Source of the DNA: JANMZR01 sp031383555
GTDB lineage: Bacteria; Bacteroidota; Bacteroidia; Cytophagales; Spirosomataceae
Direction of reading: 5' to 3'
DNA length: 11,088 nt
NCBI GenBank assembly: GCA_031383555.1
Contig: JANMZR010000432.1
Coordinates: 1 to 11,088, forward strand
The position numbers were made by a program, and so were the translations under genes. The notes beneath the pieces were generated by a model. That model was not told the DNA's origin and made no database searches. It worked only from the letters and a program-made list of their open reading frames with translations. Positions 1-6,627 of this stretch are shown in pieces. Positions within the stretch are counted from its first letter, which is position 1, and every line of letters starts with the position of its first letter.

Positions 1-112
1 AATAGCAGGATGCCACTAGCAATAATAACCATCTAAACCTTGGATTTAAGGCATAATAAGTTAATGAAACCGCAATAAAAAATATAATAAATTGAAATGA
101 GTTAAATATCAT
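1..112 (-). CDS. MBOAT-family O-acyltransferase, N-terminal fragment
   Basis: Partial gene: only the first 37 codons are inside the window, the rest lies beyond the left edge. The ATG is at 112-110. The peptide begins MIFNSFQFIIFFIAVSLTYY and continues with ALNPRFRWLLLLVASCY. This pattern (short start, FNS, a hydrophobic stretch, a charged xxRW turn, then LLLxAS) is how AlgI/DltB-like membrane-bound O-acyltransferases usually begin. Known members move acyl groups, often acetyl, onto alginate, teichoic acid or other surface polysaccharides in the membrane. It lies 84 bp downstream of the GT-C-like gene at 197-1843 on the same strand, and a good -7 element sits just upstream, so it may have its own promoter as well as readthrough. 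The catalytic histidine region is not in view, so activity and substrate are unknown. The family call is recognition from a short N-terminus. Confidence 0.72.
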   Translation of the reverse strand, partial: MIFNSFQFIIFFIAVSLTYYALNPRFRWLLLLVASCY

Positions 113-138
113 TTTTATAACAAATCGGAATAATAGCT

Positions 139-170
139 CAAAGATACCATTTTATAAAAAGTCTTACGAA
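139..170 (-). promoter_or_regulatory. Bacteroidota-type promoter for the MBOAT gene
   Basis: On the minus strand TATCTTTG (139-146) matches the Bacteroidota -7 consensus TAnnTTTG exactly. A TTCG (167-170), one base off the -33 TTTG element, lies 20 bp upstream, within the usual spacing. Transcription would start about 130-135, giving a leader of roughly 20 nt before the ATG at 112. Predicted from motif match only. Confidence 0.45.
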
Positions 171-196
171 TGAACGCTTTGGAATGAGTGGATAAA

Positions 197-1843
197 TCAC
201 CAGTTTTGCAAAATAGGTTTTTTCTTAATACCCTCAATTTCAATATAATAATTAGTAAGAATACGCTCAAAACTGTTTGATTTTTTTTCTAAAATATTAA
301 TAAAATAATTACCAGTTTCAATTTCCTCAAGTGGAATTGTTACAGTAAACCCCTTCCCATAATACCTCCCATTTTTAAAAAAAAACTGTTTTTTATTATT
401 TAAACGTTCTTGATTTGTGGCAAAAATATAACTTTTATTTTCAGAAGAAACTTCCAAATAGACTCCATTACTAGGCGATGATTCATCAATATGAAAGTCT
501 TTATTTTGAATATTGATCGCAACGCTATCCATTAAAACTTTCCCTAAAATATATGTTTTTGGGGTCAGATCCATAGCCGGTGCAATATCTAGAAAAGTAT
601 TTTTATAGTTAAATAATGAAGTTGATGCCTTAGGCAAACTAATTTCTCCCTTGTGCCAGCCATTGTAAAAACTTGCGATTTCGGCTTTATGGTAATTTTT
701 AATTTCACCAATTGAATAAAAATAGCTAATGCAATAAGTATAAACTGATAAAAAAGTAAAAGCCAAGAACACAAAGGTTTTACCAAAATATCGGTACTTT
801 ATAATGAGCAATAGGTACAAACTACAAATAATTATAATAGAATAAATTTTGTAGCGGCTTACCAAAAATACGTAAAAGCCATATTGAATGCGTGATAATG
901 TTGTAACAGCGCATGTGGCCAATACAAATAGTAAAATTGAACCAAAAAAAATCAAATTTTTGTTATTGGAAAACCTCCATTTTTTTGGTTCAAAATACAT
1001 TTGAAGCCAAATTACTATAAAAGCAAAGCCAATAATTAAACCTGTTATAAGAGTTGTCAAAACTCGTTTATCAATATTTTGAGTAAAATTCAGATCTGCA
1101 ATTGAGCCGAAATTCACAAAAGTAGCTTTGAAATTTAAAAGTAAATTAGAGAGGTCAATTGGCTGACTATCAGGTGGTTTTTGGTAAAAAACAAAGTAAA
1201 CTAACAATACGAAGGAGCTGAGAATCGAAAATTTGATTAAATTCTTATAGTTGCCCGAAAAAACGAAAGCTAATAGTCCAACCATGGGCACAAATAAAAC
1301 TCCATTGGCTGATGTAAAGGCCGCCAATGTAAACCATAGATAAGGAATTTTACCATTGGCTATTTGCCAGAATGATAGTAATACAAATAGAACCACCCAA
1401 AAATTTTGTACCGAAGCCATTGCCCAATATGTGTTTTCATAGTGAGACAATTGAAATAAAAAGAAACCTATCGGAATTAAATAATTACCTGATAATTGAT
1501 TTGCTTTTAAGACTTTAAAGAACAAATACAGCATTCCAATAAGTGCAAAACTACCCAACCATTGCATCCATAAAAAATTTATCTGACCACCAATTTGAAC
1601 AGTGATTAAAGCCATTATTCTTGTGAATGCAATCCTATGTTCATTATGTTGAGCAAATACTAGTCTTAACTTTTCAAAAAAACTACTTGAATTATGTATT
1701 TTATCAACAATTGTCCGAATGGCGTAATCATCCCAATGAGGGATATTTTGACCGTAAACATATAAATTATAAAAATATAAATAGATGGGAATCAACACTA
1801 TAAGCCAAGAAAAACGCTTCAATATATTCCAAATATTTTTCAT
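197..1843 (-). CDS. Polytopic membrane protein, GT-C glycosyltransferase-like
   Basis: 548 residues. About ten hydrophobic segments are visible: roughly 13-30, 91-109, 121-132, 145-165, 167-196, 203-220, 261-283, 296-315, 334-350 and 354-376. A soluble C-terminal part follows (about 380-548). The first extracytoplasmic loop carries HWDDY (36-40) and QHNEHR (65-70). An acidic pair in this loop is the usual metal/donor-site signature of GT-C enzymes that use polyprenyl-phosphate sugars. The family is therefore inferred; I do not recognise a named protein. The ATG at 1843 lies 3 bp after the stop of the upstream GT39-like gene, so the two are almost certainly cotranscribed and translationally coupled. 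The C-terminal part is lysine- and asparagine-rich with beta-like stretches and could be a sugar-binding or accessory domain. A coding T9 run (377-385) and A8 run (281-288) fall in this tail. Donor and acceptor unknown. Confidence 0.85.
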   Translation of the reverse strand: MKNIWNILKRFSWLIVLIPIYLYFYNLYVYGQNIPHWDDYAIRTIVDKIHNSSSFFEKLRLVFAQHNEHRIAFTRIMALITVQIGGQINFLWMQWLGSFALIGMLYLFFKVLKANQLSGNYLIPIGFFLFQLSHYENTYWAMASVQNFWVVLFVLLSFWQIANGKIPYLWFTLAAFTSANGVLFVPMVGLLAFVFSGNYKNLIKFSILSSFVLLVYFVFYQKPPDSQPIDLSNLLLNFKATFVNFGSIADLNFTQNIDKRVLTTLITGLIIGFAFIVIWLQMYFEPKKWRFSNNKNLIFFGSILLFVLATCAVTTLSRIQYGFYVFLVSRYKIYSIIIICSLYLLLIIKYRYFGKTFVFLAFTFLSVYTYCISYFYSIGEIKNYHKAEIASFYNGWHKGEISLPKASTSLFNYKNTFLDIAPAMDLTPKTYILGKVLMDSVAINIQNKDFHIDESSPSNGVYLEVSSENKSYIFATNQERLNNKKQFFFKNGRYYGKGFTVTIPLEEIETGNYFINILEKKSNSFERILTNYYIEIEGIKKKPILQNW

Positions 1844-1846
1844 GGT

Positions 1847-3640
1847 TTAATACCTATATTTTCTGTTTTCGAAGTCAAAAATCAAAAGTTTTCTTTGTGT
1901 AGCCTGTTGATACAAATAAACTTTATTAGGTTCATTGGGTTCAACTCTTTGTATAAAATTAGCAGTTTTAGGCAAATAAATATTGGTTAATTGTGCATCA
2001 ATTATAGAAACATAATCGTTACGCATTTGAGGGTCGTATTGATCAAAAGGTGTATGGCCTGTATTTGGAAAAATTATGGTATCGCCTGATTTATATTTTT
2101 TCGTTAATTCATCCGCTATAAAAATATAAGGATTAGACCTTCTTCCTTCCAAAATATTGTATTTCGAATTTTTATCCAATAATATATCTGTATCGATTTT
2201 ATAAATATTTATCAAATAAATTCCAAAAATTATCACAAAACCATATGCCAAAAATGATTTGGATTTTAGTAGTTCATTGATACCAATAGCCATAACAATA
2301 AATGCGATTGGAAAGCCGAAACTCATATATTTTTGATAAATATTGGCAGTATGGCCCGACTTAACAGAAGTTATAATAGTGATAATTATTGGTAATAAAA
2401 TTAGAATAAATGAAAATTCCAAATAGCCGTTGTTCCAATTTCTATTTTGTAAATAAAACCTAATTAAATTAAAAACAAACACTATTAAAATAGCTAAATA
2501 GATATAATACAGGGGATTAAGTGAAAATACAGGGTAAAATATTCCACAGGCAATTATTCCAAAACCCAAAAAAGAAAGATTCTTTTTTAGCCTACCACAA
2601 TTTTTTGAAATATCCAAAATCAATAATAGTAAACTCGACAGCACTAGGCAAAATATCAAATTTACCCAACCAGAATACCTTGATAAAATATTATTTGAAA
2701 ACAAAAAATAATCAGTAAAAATAGGGCCTATTTTACTTTGAATATTGTCATAATTAGCTGCTGTAATAAAGGATATTTCTTTCGCATTTTTTCCTTCACT
2801 TTTAATCATATTTAAAAAAATCAAATCTTTCTCTTTGAAAGTCTGAAAGGTATTTCTACCGCTACCTATGGTGAACCAAAGTGCCAAAAAAGAAAAAGTA
2901 ATGAGGTAGGTAATAACAAATCTTTTTAAAACAATAAAGTTCTTTAAATACCTGATAATCAAAAAGATGAATTGACTAAAAATAAATAAAACTACATAAT
3001 AATGGCATAAAATTCCAAGCAAAACTGTTAGGCCATAAGAAAAATATAGCCTGAAATTATACTTGTGAACAGCTTCATTTTTAAGTATTTTAAAAAAAAG
3101 AAAAGTGGATAAAAAAATAAGAAATATTCCAACTGGGTAGTTACGAACTTGGTGGGAATAAGCTATTAAAAAAGGTTCGATGGCAGCAAAAAAGCTAGCT
3201 AAAAGTCCTATTATTGCCGAATTGAGAATGTTTTTACAGAATAAATAAATCAAAAGAATTGTGAGGCAATCAAAAAAAACGCCCATCCATCGCAAGGCAC
3301 CATCAGATTGCCCAAACATTGACTTCCAAACAAATAAAAGCGAATAATAGGTTGATGAATTACCGTTATCGGTTCTAATTATTGCTTCATCAAAATCAGA
3401 AAAGGTAAGCGATTCCCAAAACTGTTTAGGTGTAAAATATTTGGTCTGCAGCCCTCCTTCTGCGTTTCGTTTGAATATTTCAGGTTGTGTGGCACCTTCT
3501 GCCGACACCCCATTCACTACCATTAACGAATATTTTTCATCGCCATAAAGCCCAAACTTTCCAATATTTATGGAACGAATTAGGCAAGCAAAGACTATCA
3601 ATGCTATTAATAAAGAGTTATGAATGAATGTTTTAGGCAA
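1847..3640 (-). CDS. Glycosyltransferase family 39-like (ArnT/PMT-type) membrane protein
   Basis: 597 residues with many hydrophobic segments, including about 8-22, 120-135, 141-160, 168-185, 198-230, 240-258, 325-343, 355-375, 378-396, 408-424, 440-456 and 463-480. Two GT39-type signatures are present: GLYGDE (30-35) in the first outer loop, the acidic motif of the donor/metal site, and YSHQVRNYP (161-169), corresponding to the YSQEARMY-like motif of this family. Such enzymes transfer a sugar from a polyprenyl-phosphate donor on the outer face of the inner membrane. The C-terminus (about 490-597) is soluble. The start is TTG at 3640; no ATG lies in frame upstream before the stop at 3695-3697, and the first downstream ATG is codon 40, after the GDE motif, so it would remove the key loop. 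It leads a two-gene run with the GT-C-like gene 3 bp downstream. Acceptor unknown. Confidence 0.87.
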   Translation of the reverse strand: MPKTFIHNSLLIALIVFACLIRSINIGKFGLYGDEKYSLMVVNGVSAEGATQPEIFKRNAEGGLQTKYFTPKQFWESLTFSDFDEAIIRTDNGNSSTYYSLLFVWKSMFGQSDGALRWMGVFFDCLTILLIYLFCKNILNSAIIGLLASFFAAIEPFLIAYSHQVRNYPVGIFLIFLSTFLFFKILKNEAVHKYNFRLYFSYGLTVLLGILCHYYVVLFIFSQFIFLIIRYLKNFIVLKRFVITYLITFSFLALWFTIGSGRNTFQTFKEKDLIFLNMIKSEGKNAKEISFITAANYDNIQSKIGPIFTDYFLFSNNILSRYSGWVNLIFCLVLSSLLLLILDISKNCGRLKKNLSFLGFGIIACGIFYPVFSLNPLYYIYLAILIVFVFNLIRFYLQNRNWNNGYLEFSFILILLPIIITIITSVKSGHTANIYQKYMSFGFPIAFIVMAIGINELLKSKSFLAYGFVIIFGIYLINIYKIDTDILLDKNSKYNILEGRRSNPYIFIADELTKKYKSGDTIIFPNTGHTPFDQYDPQMRNDYVSIIDAQLTNIYLPKTANFIQRVEPNEPNKVYLYQQATQRKLLIFDFENRKYRY

Positions 3641-3650
3641 AATAGTATAT

Positions 3651-3732
3651 GAGTTTGGGATTTTGAGAGTTGGTAAGTTTAAAGGTTTGGAAGTTTAAAA
3701 AAGTTTAGGAGTTTGGCAGTTTGAAAGTTAAA
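3651..3732 (+). repeat. Tandem octamer array, consensus RAGTTTRR
   Basis: Ten 8-bp units read on the plus strand: gagtttgg, gattttga, gagttggt, aagtttaa, aggtttgg, aagtttaa, then a 2-base slip (3699-3700), then aagtttag, gagtttgg, cagtttga, aagttaaa. The array fills most of the gap between the OmpA-family gene and the start of the GT39-like gene. The 8-bp period fits neither codons nor the DNA helical turn. Function unknown. Confidence 0.8.
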
Positions 3733-3778
3733 AAAATTTGTTGACATGGCATTTTTTTCTAATTTCTAATTTAATTTA

Positions 3779-5806
3779 TCACTTTTTCTTAATCGTAAAC
3801 TCCACCCTCCTATTTTTCATTCGGGTTGTTTCTGATTCGTTACTAAATAGTGCTTTGGAGCCACCCCATGCTTTAGTTGTTATTCTATTTCCAGCAATTC
3901 CTTTGGATACCAAATATTTTTTTACCTCATTTACACGACTTTCTGAAAGCTTAATATTTTGATTCCAATCGCCCTGGTTATCCGTATGGCCATCCAAATG
4001 AATTTCTATATTTTTATTTTCCTGCATCATTTCGGCCATTTTATCTAATTCTTGATACGATTCTACCAATAATTCATAGCTGCTTTGCTTAAACACTACT
4101 TCTTTCAGTTGAGCTTTTTGACCTGCTTCAATTGGCATCAGATTAATATTCCTTTTTATTTCTCGATATTTTATGTCTTTTGATAAATCGAGTGACTCGT
4201 TTATCGATAAAAAGCCAGACTGTTTTGCAAAAAGAACATACTTCTTTTTTAATGGCAAAATCATTTTATAATCGCCTGTCAAAGGCGAATAATCGATTTT
4301 AATGGAGTCAGATTTTTCGCCTAATACATTAGCAAAAACTGTAGCAGACATTGGTTTATTTGTTACAGAATTCAAAACTGAACCTGACACTATTGCCACT
4401 GGATCGGGCTGGGCAGCTTCAGGAAGTTTAATTCTAAAAATATCCTCAAGCCCAAATGACTCATTTTGCGAGCATAAATAAGCGAAATCGCCCGATGCAG
4501 GAATAGTGAAGTAGCCGTCCCAACCTGATGAATTAATGGTAGGTCCCAAATTAATTGGTTCCGACCATTTTGTCCAAGTTTCATCTAAACGACGACTAAT
4601 AAAAATATCATTATCGCCATATCCGGCGTGACCTTTAGTTGAAAAATACAACGCCTTATTATCACTGGCTAAAAACGGGGTGAACTCATCTTCAGCAGTA
4701 TTAACTACATTACCTAAACTTTTAGGCTCTGACCAAACACTATCTGGTTGCAAAAATGAAACATAAAGGTCTTTCGCTCCACGAGTGTCACGCCTATGAG
4801 CCGTCATTATAAGCACTTTACCGTTTCCTCCTATCGCAAATTCAGTATATTGACTATAATTTACATAATTCTTAATTTTCATTTGCTTGGGGTAGCTCCA
4901 ACTATTTGTACCCCGCTTTGAAACCGACATTCCCTTTTCCATGGAACCATCCTTGTTATATACGTTAATCAAAAATAAAGTCCGTCCATCTCCCGAAATA
5001 GAACAAGCAGCGTTATTATCGTCATTATTAACAGGACTACCCAGATTAACTGCCGTTTGCCACTGGTTTCCAATGTAAGCAGAAGTCCAAATATCCTGCT
5101 TTTTATCTTTACCCAGATTATCGGGATGGTCCCATCGGGTGAAATAGATGTTTTTACCATCTGGAGAAATCACAGGAGCTACATCATGGGTTTTTGAGTT
5201 GACCGATTTACCTAAGTTTTCTTTTATAGCAACTATCAAATCTGATTTTGAAACATTTATTTTTGCTTCAAAAGGCTCGCTGTCAGCACTAATACCAATA
5301 GCATCAATTTGATTATTACCTTTAACTCGTGCAGTATTCAATACTATTTTTAGGTCTTTCAGCAAATAATCAGTTGGCTTATCCAAAATAATATTTAACA
5401 TTTTGCCAATTTCTTTACTTGGATTTTTATTTTCAGAAAAAATCAAATTCTCCCCCCCCTTACTATCAATCCCATACACATGAATGATACAGCCTTGACC
5501 AAAATTTTCGGCTATGGCAATTTGTCGTACAGCCATTAAGGTATCAAAGCTAACTGTAATAAAATCATCATTTTTATTGTCGGCAATGGCAGGTTGCCAA
5601 GCACATACACTTGTGCCAAAAGCTGGCAGTTTGCTTGGTGTACCTAAAACTTGACTTGCTGAATATTCACTTGCTTGATTGGGAATGGAATATTGCGATG
5701 AAAAGCCAACCACACGTGCGGCCCATCTCATTTTCTGTCCGAAAGAATCGATACAAATTATTGATAATGAAATACTTAGTAAAAAAAATAGAAACCTCAA
5801 GATCAA
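3779..5806 (-). CDS. Exported OmpA-family protein: discoidin-like, PD40 propeller, CarboxypepD_reg-like, OmpA C-terminal domain
   Basis: 675 residues. Residues 1-23 form a signal peptide ending SFGQ. Residues ~28-175 resemble a discoidin-like beta domain found at the front of some Bacteroidota OmpA proteins. Residues ~205-460 hold at least five WD40/PD40-type blades, with cores such as APVISPDGKNIYF (210-222), TPFLASDNKALYF (376-388) and GYFTIPASGDFAYL (431-444). Residues ~470-555 look like a carboxypeptidase-regulatory-like Ig fold. Residues ~567-673 are an OmpA peptidoglycan-binding domain, with GHTDNQG (606-612) and SESR (621-624); D609 and R624 correspond to the residues that hold diaminopimelate in E. 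coli OmpA. It is likely a periplasmic or outer-membrane protein anchored to peptidoglycan; the ligand of the front domains is unknown. The start is TTG at 5806, 6 bp after the rpe stop and in the same frame; it is the option that keeps the whole signal peptide. Cotranscription with rpe is likely. Confidence 0.93.
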   Translation of the reverse strand: MILRFLFFLLSISLSIICIDSFGQKMRWAARVVGFSSQYSIPNQASEYSASQVLGTPSKLPAFGTSVCAWQPAIADNKNDDFITVSFDTLMAVRQIAIAENFGQGCIIHVYGIDSKGGENLIFSENKNPSKEIGKMLNIILDKPTDYLLKDLKIVLNTARVKGNNQIDAIGISADSEPFEAKINVSKSDLIVAIKENLGKSVNSKTHDVAPVISPDGKNIYFTRWDHPDNLGKDKKQDIWTSAYIGNQWQTAVNLGSPVNNDDNNAACSISGDGRTLFLINVYNKDGSMEKGMSVSKRGTNSWSYPKQMKIKNYVNYSQYTEFAIGGNGKVLIMTAHRRDTRGAKDLYVSFLQPDSVWSEPKSLGNVVNTAEDEFTPFLASDNKALYFSTKGHAGYGDNDIFISRRLDETWTKWSEPINLGPTINSSGWDGYFTIPASGDFAYLCSQNESFGLEDIFRIKLPEAAQPDPVAIVSGSVLNSVTNKPMSATVFANVLGEKSDSIKIDYSPLTGDYKMILPLKKKYVLFAKQSGFLSINESLDLSKDIKYREIKRNINLMPIEAGQKAQLKEVVFKQSSYELLVESYQELDKMAEMMQENKNIEIHLDGHTDNQGDWNQNIKLSESRVNEVKKYLVSKGIAGNRITTKAWGGSKALFSNESETTRMKNRRVEFTIKKK
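5452..5459 (-). repeat. G8 homopolymer inside the OmpA-family coding region
   Basis: Eight consecutive G on the coding strand (C8 on the plus strand) encode the end of K116, G117, G118 and the start of E119. This is an outlier in an AT-rich gene, where most long runs are A or T. Losing one G brings a TGA after AGA ATT; gaining one brings a TGA after GGA GAA TTT GAT TTT TTC. Either slip would truncate the protein near residue 120. Confidence 0.9.
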
Positions 5807-5812
5807 TAGTAT

Positions 5813-6466
5813 TTAAATATTTTTAAGAGAATTTATAGTTTCTAAAGGATTAGCTGCACTAAAAACGAAATTACCCGCTACTAATATATTAGCACCAGCA
5901 TTTTTTAATCTAATTGCATTTTCAGCATTTACTCCACCATCTATTTCAATTAATGTTTTTAATCCCTTTTCCTCAATCATTTTTCGCAAATTTTGGGTTT
6001 TATTTATGGTATTCTCAATGAATTTTTGCCCACCAAAACCAGGATTAACCGACATTAAAAGCACGAAATCAACTTCAGGTAAAATATCATCCAAAACAGA
6101 AATCGGCGTTGCAGGATTTAGCACCACGCCCGCCTTACAACCCAACTCTTTTATCCGATTGATTGTTCGGTTAAGATGAGGACAGGCTTCATAATGAACT
6201 GATATACAGTCGGCTCCAGCATTTTTATAAGCTTCCAAATATAAATCTGGATTCGAAATCATCAAATGCACATCTATTGGTTTCTTGAAACTTCTTCTAC
6301 AAGCCTCCAAAACCGGAATCCCAAAACTGATATTTGGCACAAAATGACCATCCATCACATCAAAATGAAGCCAATCTGCATTTGATTTTTCAACCGTTTG
6401 AAGGTCAGGCAATAAATTAGCGAAATTGGCTGCAAGCAAGGAAGGTGCTATTAAAAAAGTATTCAT
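5813..6466 (-). CDS. rpe: Ribulose-phosphate 3-epimerase
   Basis: 217 residues, the normal length for this TIM-barrel enzyme. It interconverts D-ribulose 5-phosphate and D-xylulose 5-phosphate in the cytosolic pentose phosphate pathway. Expected active-site residues are present: S9 near the N-terminus (APSLLAA), H34 and D36 in LHFDVMDG (33-40), H67 in VHLM (66-69), and D176 in EIDGG (174-178). D36 and D176 are the paired acid/base residues, and H34, D36, H67 and D176 are the metal ligands. The phosphate- and loop-binding motif MSVNPGFGGQ is at 138-147. The ATG at 6466 is the natural start, since the protein then begins directly with the family's N-terminal strand. The gene is divergent from ligA and followed at 6 bp by the OmpA-family gene. 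A -7 element so close to the ATG suggests a leaderless mRNA. Confidence 0.97.
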   Translation of the reverse strand: MNTFLIAPSLLAANFANLLPDLQTVEKSNADWLHFDVMDGHFVPNISFGIPVLEACRRSFKKPIDVHLMISNPDLYLEAYKNAGADCISVHYEACPHLNRTINRIKELGCKAGVVLNPATPISVLDDILPEVDFVLLMSVNPGFGGQKFIENTINKTQNLRKMIEEKGLKTLIEIDGGVNAENAIRLKNAGANILVAGNFVFSAANPLETINSLKNI

Positions 6467-6470
6467 GATG

Positions 6471-6478
6471 CAAAGATA
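6471..6478 (-). promoter_or_regulatory. -7 element of the rpe promoter, probably leaderless
   Basis: TATCTTTG on the minus strand matches TAnnTTTG exactly and ends 4 bases before the rpe ATG (6466). With the usual offset the first transcribed base would be at or next to the A of ATG. No canonical TTTG is seen at the -33 distance. Confidence 0.5.
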
Positions 6479-6553
6479 ATCAAAATAGAAATGTGATGTT
6501 TGTTGTTTTTGGTTTGTGCTTTATAGATAAGTTATTTGGGAATATGCCTCATC

Positions 6554-6593
6554 TTTTAAACTCTTAAACCTCCAAACTTTCAAACTATTCAAT
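6554..6593 (-). repeat. Tandem octamer array, GTTTRRRR on the minus strand
   Basis: On the plus strand the units read ttttaaac, tcttaaac, ctccaaac, tttcaaac and a degenerate tattcaat. Read on the minus strand they are GTTTGAAA, GTTTGGAG, GTTTAAGA, GTTTAAAA, the same GTTT-plus-purines family as the array at 3651-3732 but in opposite orientation. The two arrays bracket the OmpA-rpe pair. This one abuts the ligA -7 element directly. Confidence 0.75.
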
Positions 6594-6601
6594 TATTTTT
6601 G
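6594..6601 (+). promoter_or_regulatory. -7 element of the ligA promoter
   Basis: TATTTTTG matches TAnnTTTG exactly and lies 26 bp before the ligA ATG, predicting a leader of about 20-24 nt. The -33 position falls inside the octamer array, which carries no TTTG on this strand, so the upstream half of the promoter is not canonical. Confidence 0.45.
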
Positions 6602-6627
6602 TAAATAAACCTTTATTTTCTACAAAT

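Noticed and set aside
2521..2718. 65-codon plus-strand open frame within the GT39-like gene
   Set aside because: It lies antisense to a well-supported membrane protein and is lysine/asparagine-rich, as expected from complementing AT-rich coding DNA.
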